From: Heliocidaris tuberculata
Taxonomy: Eukaryota > Echinodermata > Echinoidea > Camarodonta > Echinometridae
NCBI GenBank assembly: GCA_025618425.1
Contig: CM046835.1
Span: forward strand, 19,871,374 to 19,935,373
DNA length: 64,000 nucleotides
Reading direction: 5' to 3'
The translations under genes and the position numbers were made by a program. Positions 11,372 to 24,060 of the stretch are shown here, piece after piece. The notes below the pieces were generated by a model. It made no database searches, had not been told where the DNA came from, and was given only the letters and a program-made list of their open reading frames with translations. How positions within the stretch are numbered: position 1 is the stretch's first letter; every line of letters begins with the position of its first letter.

Positions 11372-12868
11372 AAGGCGAGTTTACACCAAATTTTTTAATT
11401 ATTCAGTAACACCCACTTTGTACAGAAACTACATTCATTAAGATAATTTACAATATACAGAAGGAAAAAATATATTCCTGATCAATGTTCATGTATAATT
11501 TTGGGGCTTAGATTCTTTCATCAAATATATGACGTAATGGAAAGAGTAATTAGAAAATTAAACAGTTATTGGGTACCCCCTTTAATGGCAGTGGGTATCA
11601 TTATGAATTTATGATTGTCGTAATCATAACAATGAATACATATAGCAAATGATGAATGTGCAAAAATGAACAAGTGATGAAAGTATTAACAATATATAAT
11701 TCATATATCTTTATTAAACAAATGAAATAGGTGGAATATGCCAATTCATATCGATGTAGTATTCTTTTAATGTACATTTTTTTCCTTCTAGACTTTCATG
11801 CATTCTGATTGTATATGTGACTGACTGTAACAATGATCATTGATGTGATGATGCCATCAGGCAAACTTGTTGGTATCATACGTGACATACAACTGTACAC
11901 TTGGTCGATGACAAAGATGACAACAGATTGGTTCTATACCTGTAACTGTTCCTGTTTTTAATCATTGTTTCTGGCTATAGTATACTTGCTAATAAAAAAA
12001 TCTTGAACTATAATATGTACACAGATAAGGCACTACCATTTCTTTCCCCATTCCTAAGTCAAAGTACATAATAGAAGATGGGATGGAGCTTTATATGATA
12101 AATTGGAATTTACATGCCAACAAAAACAAATCCCGTAATGATTGTGTAAAGCATAAAACACATGCAACTTCAAAGAAACAAAAATACAACACTGGCTCTC
12201 AAAAATATATTTGTATGTCGAAATAATTCTTTCAAGATAGGGAAAAATGAGGTAAGAACGGCAATGTTTTTCTTTTTTACATTTCAAAATACATCATCAT
12301 CATATATCAACATACTAAACACAAGATACCTGGCATGTGTTAGCTCATGCTTGAAGGTAGGGTTAACTATTTGCAGGAGGGGTCACTAGAAACATTTACT
12401 GCATTCCCCCCCCCCCCCCCCCCCCCCCCAAACAAAAGAGAAAAATCATTACAGGATTTTTAAAAAAATAGAACTTTACAGCTTCACTGTTTGTAAGTAA
12501 AATTTGACCCACACAGATTGTAACTTTTGGCAAACTCTCTCAAGATATGCAGAGCACCACCTTAAGACTCATATTACTGCCTGAATGCCTGAAGCAGTGA
12601 CTTTTTATGTGTTTTCAAAATTTGACATATTATTTGATAAGATCTGTTCGAGCAGCACGGTTACATAAGAATCTGTGTTTCATGCAAATGGTTACTGCTA
12701 CATGGACATCTAAGGTGTACAGTAAAAGGGGAAACATGAAAAAATTGCAAGAGTTACTGTTTGCCATATAGGCATTCAAGTATATATACACTGGCAGTGT
12801 AGAGGAAGGGGGGGGGGGGGGTAGGCGGCAGTGGGCACACACTTTATTGTTAGGGAGGGGTCATACCG
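10760..12868. other. Non-coding stretch downstream of SMCHD1
   Basis: AT-rich. It contains a (CT)n run near 11339-11367, a run of about 25 C near 12406-12429 and a poly-G run near 12808-12820. On the minus strand an AATAAA (12848-12843) lies about 20 nt beyond the SMCHD1 stop codon; it may be a polyadenylation signal, or the real 3' UTR may extend further. No gene is seen. Confidence 0.5.
12843..12848 (-). promoter_or_regulatory. Possible SMCHD1 polyadenylation signal
   Basis: AATAAA on the minus strand, 20 nt past the stop codon. That would give an unusually short 3' UTR, so a more distal signal may be used instead. Confidence 0.3.
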
Positions 12869-15800
12869 TTAAGGTTTCCTCCGTTTGGTTCGAGGACTCT
12901 CCGGCACAGAGGGTGCTGATCGTCTTGTCGTTCCTCTTGCAGTAGACTGCCCTCTTGAGTTGGAAGACATTGGAATAGAAGAATGATCTGCGCTTGAAGC
13001 TTCAGCCAATTCTATGGTGGAAAACGAAGAAGACAGATATAAGAGTAACAATTTGAATCTTTATCACAGCAATGTACACAGTTCAGAGTGGACAAGTACA
13101 GCTTACAATTACAAATACAAATTGCTTACAAATTGCTTACTATACTATAGAAGCTACATATGTAAATGGAGTGAACTGATAATTTTTTCTTCTAACCCGG
13201 AGTGCTAAATATACATGGACAATAAAGTATCCAAGTGCTTTATTGGGGATTTTTCTGAAAATTTCAGATCACTAACATGAAATAATCTTACAAATGGAAA
13301 TCCAAATGTACTTTCACATATTTGCTGGAAAAAGCATGATCACAAAGACAATGGCCGATATCTAGGACCATGCAGAACTTCCATGCACACAATTGTACAG
13401 CTTGCAAGGATAATGAGTTTTTGTCAACTTTTCAAATGATCCTCTACAGAAGATAGAAAGGCATACAGTTTAAATCCTATCAGAATGACTAAGAAATCTA
13501 CAGGTTGTACAGAAATAAAAGTAGATGAAGATTCGTGTAATTGTTTGGTCTCAGATGAGAAAGATTGACTATTTAATTCAATAAAGCCATTTTGTAGTTA
13601 CAATTTGCGCATGAGCAGATAAAGGTCATTTTCACTGTACTGTGAAATTCACTGATCATATGTGCTCATAATAATGACAACAATAATAATTGTTTCTTAT
13701 AAAGCACTTTACCAGAAACTGAGCAAAGCACTAACATTATTATTATTACCCCGCTCACTGGATTCAATTACTATTCCGCACATTACAGTGCACAATCTCC
13801 ACTCCTTGGGGAGCATTTCAGCTAGTCGCATTTTTAGGGGTGCGCACATACATGCTAATCCAATCAAATTGACCTTCACATCCTACGGGCTACCCATTTA
13901 GCACCTGGGTGGAGAGTGGCAAATGCAGATTAATGCCTAGCCAAAGGACACCAGTGCCGTGCCGGGGTTCGAACCCGCGACCTTCGCATCTCCAGTCAAG
14001 TGTTCAAACCACTAGACTACGACACCTCATGAAATTAATGTTATCATTCATTCATGCATCAACTGGGCATTCCCTTACAGTGAAGGGAGCACTGATTTCA
14101 AAGGGGGGGGGGGGGGGGGGGAGTTATTCATGAAGCACCTTCATCACTTTCAGAGTGATTGTTCTTGACAGCACAAAGTGGGGACCACTTCATGTTGAAA
14201 AGATCGGGTGGATATTTGGGATCATTTGTGCCATATGCTGACTACAAACTGGTCTATTGAATTAAACTCTTGATGGTATGGACTCACTGAGTTTCTGATT
14301 GATGAGAGCAAGTTGTTCCTCAGCCTCTTGGCAATCTCGTTGCTTGGCCACCATGTCTGTTGACCTCAGGGCTGATTCCTGGACCTTGTACTCTACCTGG
14401 GCCTGCTCACGACACTTTATGGCATGCACCACCTGATCCAACAATCCTGTATCAATAAAAGACAGAATCGTAAATTAGAAAATAAAATTCATAAAACAAA
14501 TTTTCAGTACCAATTCAAAAATTCAGGGGTGCTTCTTAGAATATGTAATCTATCTGAGCCTGCTCAAAACTCTTATGCATATGACCTGATACAACAATCC
14601 TGTATCAGATAAAGACAAAATGACAAATTTATTCACAGTTTAAACTTCCAAATGGAGATACAACATCTTCCACATAATGCGCACCGGAGACTGCACCAAT
14701 CCTGATTATCTATCGCCTACACAGTACAGCATAAAGTAACTAACTAAAATAAACAACTGGGCGATTCCACGGTAATGGAAGGACATTCAGATACAGTTTG
14801 CGTGTGATTTCCTTCCATTACAGTGGAATTGCCCAACTGTCACCAAAACAGACCCCCTTTTCAACATGCATGGTGAGGTGCTCAGACAAATGCTCCAACG
14901 ACAGTTGCTCCGCGCTTTATGTCGTCAAAGATATATGGTTAGGCTTAGGCTTACGATAAGGTTTTAGAGTAGTTTTATGGGCTATGGTAAGCTGTAATGT
15001 AGTTCTGTCCAGAGTTGAAGTTAGGAACTTGGTTAATGAAAAAATTGAACTCGGAGCAATTGTTGCCGGATGTGTCCATGATGAATCTGCTAACTCAGAT
15101 CAATTTTTGATCCAGGTTAAATACAGGCTTATCGATATTTTTAAACTGTTTTGGAGAATGTTGTTTGCAAATCAGCATATCTGGCCTTATTAGTCCAGTA
15201 ATCTTGCACAAATGGTGGCTACTAAATCAGGTTAGACTGTATTCTACATCTTTTGAAGGAGGTTCCCGGAAGACACATCCCCCAAGTTATTATTACCCCG
15301 GCCTTAGCTCAGCTACCCTGATACGATGCTTCAGCATTCAAGGAATTTCTTCCTATCAAGACCTGGTTTCATAAAACTTGTTATCAATAACAACTGCTCC
15401 ACTTCTATAACAAATTTGCTCTCAGCCAATCAGATTCAAGGATTTCAGTAGCTTATAACAATTATTATAACATGTTATTGATGACAAGTTTTATGAAACG
15501 GGGCCCAGGTATGCATTCACCTGGGTGGAGAGAGGTAAATGTAGATTAATGTCTTGCTAAAGGGCATTATTGCCTTGGCAGGTGGCTACTATATCGTCTG
15601 TTGAGAGAAAGAAGGGCGTTAACTCTATGTAAAAGTATGTGATTTAACAGCCCTTCTGGCTCTCAGCAGCAGATAAGAAGTTAGACTGTATGAGAACTCA
15701 CCCATCTGTTTCTCCAGTGATTCCAACTCTTTTGGCGGAGGTTCCCCAAAGACACACCCCCTCAGGTCTGAAGGGCACCGATTCTGAAGTCCGCCAAACT

Positions 15801-18800
15801 TGCCGTTTCCACGGATGCGGTTGCCGTCACGGGTGAGGATTGTGGGACAGTGGATGTATTTCACGATCTGAAGAAACAAGAAGACAGAAGACAATTTCTG
15901 GCATGATATGGTTTCTAATTTGAGGTCTATTTTATTTGTTTAAATTCCCATTAATTTTATTTCAAAATAATTTTGATGTTATCACCAACCAGTGTATTGT
16001 GGAGCGAGAAATCAATTTAGAGTACAATACCATCCTGCTGAGGGTCAGAAGAGGGAGAACTGTATGTAAAGTGCTATTAATTAATGCCCTTCTCACTTTC
16101 AGTTTCAGCAGAGGATATTTTCTTTATCATTTTAAGATCTAAGCACCAATTTCTAGAAAATTTAATGAGCAAACATAGGATGATTTCTAGTTGATTTTCG
16201 AGATACAGAAAGCATTTCCTAATCTTTACTGCAATGTCAATTAGCTTCCAATACATAAGTATGCCTCTATAAACAAGATCCTAACATAAATATTTTTGTT
16301 CCGTCTATTGCTGGTTTCATCTGAGTGACCTACATGTAGGTAACAAGTTTTTAAATATTTTGCATTGAGACTCTACGACATCATGACATGGCCATTTGAT
16401 GATGTACCATGCAAACACAATAGATATACACATCTAAATACAACTAAATCTAACAACAAAAAAATCTTCCATGTATTTAGAAAATAGATATGGCGATTTA
16501 AAAACTTGTACGCTGCCTTCAGAGGAATGTGACAATAAAAAAAAAAAATTTCACCAAGTGAGAACTTACCAACTGCCTGTATGCTGTAGCATCATCAAGG
16601 GTATCTAGAAGTATGGTATCTTGTAGCAAGAGGCTGAAGGCTATGCAACAAAAACAGACAACATTGTGTACATGAAGTTTACAGTCTCTCTTTAATGGTA
16701 TCTTATAGCACAAAAAGACAAACAGATATTTATCACAGTACTTAGAAAAGACTGTTAAGGACCATCCCCCATAGGCTACATAAGATTTGAGGCCATAAAT
16801 TGATGTCATGTAGCAATCTCTCAGAAAGCTATAAAGTATGAAAATTACCTAATTAGGCTTGGCTGCTGCTACTGCAATATCAACTCTGCCTTAATTAACT
16901 CTAGCTACTTCTACCACACTATTTCTTCAAATTTCTTCTACTACAAAAACCATCTTTTGAGATACTACTTACCAATCTTACAATTATCTTCATGACCTGT
17001 AAATCTCAGAAGGTGCCTAGCATAAACTGGGTTGCCTGAAGGGGTGTGGCCATGCTTCATGGGCACCCGCTTGTGTGGTAAAGGCCTGTCAAAAAATAAA
17101 TGAAATAAAAAGGGACACCAAATTAAAAATGATTGAAAAGTAAGGCTGATCAAAGCTGGAACAATAACATCAACAATACCAACTCTTTTCTCTGAAGGGA
17201 TGCTCAATGAATTATGTTATGACACTGACATTAGCCTAGCTGATATATTAAGCATCTAAAGCATGGAATTCCTGAAATTAATTTTTCTTTTTACCAGGAA
17301 ACCTATTAAAGAGTGAAAAAAAAAAATGTAGATTTGTGTCTCACTGCTATAGTTAGGATTCAAACTTGGACCTGTTCATCCATAGTTCGGTGTGTATATC
17401 CACTAAAGCAAATTTTAGTCCAAGTAAGCAAGCACTTACACTAGCTGATATTTTGGGTTTTTTCGTATAAAAAGGACAGGTTCTTGTATCAGTGTAATGA
17501 TTATCTTCACAAATATAAATCATAGTAGTTCAGGGCCCTTTATCATAAAACTTGTTATCAATAACAACTGCCCCATCAGATACAAGGATTTCAGTAGCTT
17601 ATAAAAATCACTGTAACTTGTTATTGACAACAAGTTTTATAAAACGGGTTCAAGAATGTAGCCATCCTGATTGGTCATATAACACCACGTGACCGTGCAA
17701 AAAAAAAGTGATAACGCACGGCGAGGGGACTAACGCACGGCTAATCCGGATCAAACACTAAGATTGTAAGAAAACACTAAGATTGTAGACCTGTTTTATA
17801 AAACTTTTAATACATGGTTGTGAGGTCGTGCATTAGTGCGATCCAGCAACACGCAGGTTTTTATTGTGGTGTCTAACACACTCGGCTACGCCTCGTGCGT
17901 TAGTACACCACGATAAAAACCTTTGTGTTGCCAGATCGCACTAACGCACTCCCAACCATGTATTAATAGTATACTATGAAACGGGGCCCTGTACATGAAA
18001 TGTTATTGCCATAAAGGATAGCTAATGTTTCTAGTATTACATGTATCTCTGGGCATAACTGATGGAATTCCAACAAAACATTCTTCATGCCTGCAAAAAC
18101 AGAGACAGTAAAACTGAACACTGTTTGCACTCACTTGTCCCATTCAGTCAGGCCCTTCTTGTAGATTGACTCGATGGGAAGAACCTGCTGGCGCCCTCGT
18201 GTGTTTGCAAAGACCTCCTTAGCCTTGGCGACGGTGGTGGTGAGGACACAATCCATGTCAGAGGCCATGTGCCATGACAACACGTAGGCATCATTCTCTT
18301 CTTCTACCTCCACCAGGTGTGCTACCTGTGAAGTATGGATGATGAAGTGAACATTGAAATAAATACATGGGAACTACAGACTAATAATCAGAGCCATGTT
18401 ATATCAACTTAAAACATTATTGTAATTTTTTCTACGTTTAGGAGATATGATTGACCATGTTATAAAGGTTTCAGCATTCACTGAGGACAACTTATCGCAA
18501 ATTATTCAGCTAGGTAAGGAATTTGATAAGCACATGTCAGTGTAAATCCTCTTTTATGATAGTTCATAGAAATTGTACTGTGCATCAAACTAAATATCTT
18601 GGAAATGATCCTTCACATAAAAGCAATAAGAGAGAGATTGAAAAATCCATAATCAGCAAATACAAAAGAATAAAGGGTGAATGGCACATACGGAGGACAT
18701 ATTACAACAATTTGAATGAATACAATCATGAAAATATTTGTAGGAACATACTCTTGAAGTGACAAAGACTAAACATTGGCAATGTCTGCATACCTTTCCA

Positions 18801-21800
18801 AGTATTTCACTATCCCGCGTCTCGTACCTTGGCATCCCACATTTCCTTCTTGGTTTATTCCTCAACTCTTCGATTCTTTTTTGGTTAGATGTCACCAATT
18901 CTTCTGCTCCTTTCCTCTGTAAGATGAGACGAGATGAGCAATTTTTTGTTAGTTTGTTTATATTGTGTTGGTATTTGTGTTGGCATTTGTGTTGGTATAA
19001 ATTTGTTTTTTTCAAAACCCATTTCCTACATGAAAAGCACTCAAAGTTTAGTAGAAGGCATTATCTCTTGAAGCAGAATTTCATTACCAGACCTCAAGAT
19101 TACATTTAATGGATTGAAAATAAAATATTAGGTCTAATATGTGTACACATAAGAAGAATGGCATATGGTGTGTTCTTACCGTTGCTACCTGTGCCACCCT
19201 AACGCCATATTGCCTCAATTCTCCTCGTAGTTTGATCTCATGCTTAGCAGCATCCTCAGCAGATTCTGTCAAATTAATGAAGAAAGAAAGGAATTAAAAA
19301 CGAAAATATGCGCTAAGTATTATTCATATGTGATTTAAATAAAGTTCAACTATGGGAAGATTTGTAAAAAAAATGAATAACACCTATTTCACAGGAATAA
19401 GAAGAATGCTTCCAAATGAGCTTTAAGAATACAACATTGGTGCATAAATGAGTATTGATCACATGCCTTTCATATAAACTTGCAATGTATTTTATCACTT
19501 TGTCCAGGATTAGTTGTCGAAGGGAGTCATTATCCTAGGAATAGTTGTCTAGGGGGGGGGGGGGGATTTTTCTAGCAGGGTTTTTGGTCTGGGGTAGTTG
19601 TTAAGGGGGGTATTGTGTGTGGTAAGGAGAGGGGTATGTTACTGTAAGCAAAACAATAAAAATGGGGATTTTATCTTATTGCCTTTCCTTCTCTTCATTC
19701 TACAGAGAGATAAGTTCAGACTGCCCCTATTAGGGAGAGAAACCTCCTGGACATACCACTAAGAGAAATTACCTTTAAACATCTGTAGAAGCTGCTGTTT
19801 TCCTTCAAACAGTTCCTGGTAGGCCTTGATAGAAGCATTAAGTGTGTCTCTCTCCTTAGAAAGCTGGGACATTCGCTGCTGTTTCTTGGCATCTGGTAAA
19901 AGAATAGCAATGTGATGTCATGGATTTGATATTAAAACATTTGTTGATCACAACAAATGTCAAAGTAAGGAATAACATAACTCACATCACGAGCATGACT
20001 TTATATTCCTGCAATCACCACATATTTTGTAGAACCATTTTCACACTTCCATCCCTCCATGGAATTATTCAACTTCTTACACATGAAAATAAATTAAGAA
20101 CTGGATCATTGATTTTCAATGGTATCTTGAAAATCTTATTTCTTCGGGAGCTAACGTTCAAAATTACAAAAACTCTTTTCAGTGCATTTCTAAAATACAT
20201 TAGGGCATGTTAAAACTTGTGAAAAAATGCGGAATATTGAAACGCAAAAGGGAAAAAATGGACTTGAATATCTAGCACAACAATGAAGACCATTTCATAA
20301 CTGATAAAATATCAGGCAGGGTGGCTAACGGCCAAATGGGCATGCATTTTGATATTCATATCTTTCTTACCATTATAGAAAAGAAATGGCTGAACATACG
20401 GCTTCACTTCGGTTCCCTTGCTCTTCAGCGTGAAGTGTAAAGAGTATTCACTTCCATCATGACCTGGTGTATTCTCTTGGATTGAGATGTTCTGCAATGA
20501 AATACAATTTATTTAATAAACCTGCCAACAATTTAAGAAGAAACAGCCATCAATTGATCGACAGTGAACTATATTTTAAGTTATATTTCTATCAAAGGGG
20601 GAAAGTTTACTGGTCTGCTAAAAATATATTTATACATATTAAGTCACAAGTTACTAAGAAAAATGGTGTGAAGCATGTCCTCTGTTATTTTAGTAGAAGA
20701 GTCAAACTTGCACCACAGATGATATTATCAATTCTTTTAATACACTGATTTGGCTTTTAAGCATATTCTGCAGTGTTTTTTTTAAATCATTCTTTTGATA
20801 TTTTTTTTCTTGGGGGGACAGAGTATTTCAATTGTGCTTTCAGAATTGAATACCAAATTTTGAACCTGCATGCACTAAATGACTAAACATTTTTTTTCTG
20901 TCGATTACTCATTCAAGTTAGCCATCTAGCACAATTAATGCCTAATGAACCATTCCCCAACACTAATCTCCATGACTGAACAGGAGTTATTCATCAAACA
21001 GACAGTTGCCTATTTGGTAATTATCAATGGTGGAAAATTGTCTAGGGGGGGGGGGGGGGAGAGGTTGGGGGAAGGGAAGGCTAGTGTAGGGGTGCATGAG
21101 ACTCACCTGAATGAATCCAATGCCTTTGTTGAGAGGAAACTGCATCATACTCTTATTGCCCTGGAGTTTAGGCAACTCTGCTCCATTGTTGCCCTTCATA
21201 TGGACTTCAATGCTACCCGTCAAATCTTTGCCTGTCACATTCCCAAACTCGTCCTACCATGACAAAACATAAAGTAAAATGTATTTATTAAGCAGCTGTA
21301 AAAAATACTTCAGATTCCAGTTAGAAAAAAATTGTAGTGACGTCAGGCCAGTCGCAACATTTTCCCTGATTTGGCCATTTCTTTGACGAGAAGGCCTACA
21401 ATACCCCACAATTTCAATTTTTTTATACATATCACCATTGGGAATCTCAATCAAGATGATTTTGTCATGTTTGCATATTTCATAACTAATGATATTTCTT
21501 TCTTTTTTTAAGATAGGATAGCAGTTGTATCATATAGTGTGGTGGGGTTTTGTCTGCTCTCAAAAGAGTATAGAGTATTATTGTAAGGAGGAAAAACAAC
21601 TTACCACTAGCTGTAGCTTAAGAGCCTTGATGAGTGTCCTGCTGTGTGATCTCGGTGTATTGGAGACGGTGGGAGTGGATGGGGCTATCTCAGGTATCAG
21701 TTTCACCGGTAGGCCAGGCTGGATGTCAAACCCAATCTGAATGGGTTCATAAAAGAACACAGTCATAATCATGAGCAACAAAGGAACTGAGGATCCACGA

Positions 21801-23595
21801 CATGTTGTATGACTTTTACAAATTGTGGGTCATTAAAAGACTGGAACCAGTTGAATTAATACATATACCAAGTTACATGACAGTTAATCAAAGCCCCCTT
21901 AAGTGAGTTGCGTTTGTCCACTAGCAATAAGGAGCACCAAGTGTTACACTCTTCGTCCTGTACAAATAACCATAACTCTGAGCCAGAATTAATAAACAAA
22001 GATAATGTCATCATGATATCAGTTTCATTTTGTAACTAAATGTCTTTAGTATATAAATTTTGTTACACAATTAGAGTAATCTTAATGGGTTCGAGAGGTT
22101 GACAATCCAATCAACATCTAAGTTCGCTTTTGAGAGGAAGAGCCTGAATGTCTGTATTTTGTTCCTCATAGTGCTAGAAGTCAGAAGGATAAGGCATGGG
22201 CATGTACATCGACAGTAGTTACATATTCTTCTAAAAATGCTTATACCATGACATAATCTGATTTACTTTGACAGCATCCAATCCTATATCTATTCCCCTG
22301 TTCCCCTCCTCCCCAACTCACTGGTTCAGAGTACAGCATCTGTTGATCCAGGGAAGCTTGAAAGATGACCCAATGCATACTGGCACCTTGGGGTAGCTTA
22401 CGTTTCCTACAATTTAAAAACACATGGAAGATAATGCACTATCAATTACATTAATTAGAATTTGAGGTACTGTATGGTGATGGAAAAAGATGTGCACTCT
22501 TCCAAGGCATGCTTTTGTCATGCTATTTCATCATGTCATGTTTTTTGTGTTTTGTGTGTGTTTTATTGTTTTTTTTCAGAGGACTACTAATACAGAAGTG
22601 TCCTTAAATAAATGATTCCACTTTTAATCCAGTCTCATTCAAATTGCTGCCAAACTGTGGGGGTCAAAGTGGTTTTAGATATTAATATTAAGTGATATTC
22701 AGAATGACATAGAAATACATAGTAAATAGTATATGGTAGATGATGCAAAATTTCTGTTATAGACAAGCAATTGGCAAGTGTCTCTTTTTATCACCTAAAC
22801 ATCAGTTACATCAGTCTGTATTTTTTCTATTATAAAACACTGACACATTGTAATGATTTAGCCACAATCCCATGTATTAGGTGGATGTTATTTTGCATGA
22901 ATAATAACACATTTTCGTAGATAAATAATAATAGTAACACAGCGCTTACAGCAATATGATACACTGTGTGTTCCTATCAACTATCAACAAGCTTTGGATA
23001 TCATCACCCAAGGTTTAGCTCCAGCAAGAATTATCAGTGCACAGTGGATCTTAAGGAATGATGCCCCTAAGCAAACAAGAAATTAATTTTCCAGAAACTT
23101 GTTTTATGTTGTTTGTTTGTTTTGTTTATGACTCTCACCTGCAGTAGAAATGACCTTCCCTGTCCTGCTCACTGGGTTTGTCAATGTCTGTAATGAGTGC
23201 CCTTGTTGGCGGCGGACCAGTGTGTTGATCGTTGGCAGCAGACTTCCACAGCCTCATGGCGACCTTCTTGTGAGAGATGTTGGTCATGGTACTCTCATCG
23301 GCAGCAATCACTGAGATGTCAAAGTCTGGGAGATAGACAGAGAAAGAGAGAGAGGATATCTGAATTTCCGTTACATTTAAAACTCATTCAGACAACCCAA
23401 TTGAGGAAAAATACAAAGTACAACCAGTAATTCCAGTGAAGTAAATTAGTTTCATCATCATCACCATCACTACTACTAACATTTGCCTTTCCCTTCTTCC
23501 TCAATCTGTTAATCACTATCAATATATTCATCTCTCGATTATGATTCACATTATTACTGCATCACTACTACCCTAATCACCACTACCATCACCAC

Positions 23596-23646
<51 letters not shown>

Positions 23647-23737
23647 CATCATCACCATCATCACCATCATCACCATCATCATCATCATCACCATCATCAT
23701 CATCACCATCATCATCATCACCATCATCATCATCACC

Positions 23738-23796
<59 letters not shown>

Positions 23797-23905
23797 CATC
23801 ACCATCATCATCATCACCATCATCATCACCATCATCATCACCATCATCATCATCATCATCATCACCATCACCATCACCATCATCATCATCACCATCATCA
23901 CCATC

Positions 23906-23937
<32 letters not shown>

Positions 23938-23962
23938 CATCATCATCACCATCATCACCATC

Positions 23963-24020
<58 letters not shown>

Positions 24021-24024
24021 CCAC

Positions 24025-24060
<36 letters not shown>

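Larger units (their letters stand above)
12869..14446 (-). other. SMCHD1: SMCHD1 post-hinge helix and C-terminal tail
   Basis: Exon 14446-14288 encodes a returning coiled-coil helix ([30 protein letters not shown]). The last exon, 13011-12869, encodes a Ser/Thr/Arg-rich tail ending SPRTKRRKP and TAA. The terminal basic cluster resembles a nuclear-localisation signal. Confidence 0.85.
15702..18916 (-). other. SMCHD1: SMCHD1 SMC-hinge domain exons
   Basis: Five exons (18916-18794, 18325-18135, 17085-16973, 16640-16570, 15867-15702) encode the SMC flexible-hinge fold. Diagnostic pieces are [73 protein letters not shown] and [20 protein letters not shown]. In vertebrates this domain mediates homodimerisation and nucleic-acid binding. 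The 16640 acceptor was chosen over the nearer AG at 16632-16631 because only the former keeps frame. Confidence 0.88.

Noticed and set aside
13955..14026. A tRNA gene on the minus strand
   Set aside because: The B-box is perfect but the cloverleaf is poor and the sequence continues into a repeated SINE body with other copies in the window.
16570..16632. The nearer AG (16632-16631) as acceptor of the SMCHD1 exon
   Set aside because: It breaks frame with the preceding exon, while the AG at 16642-16641 keeps frame and adds residues that match the hinge.
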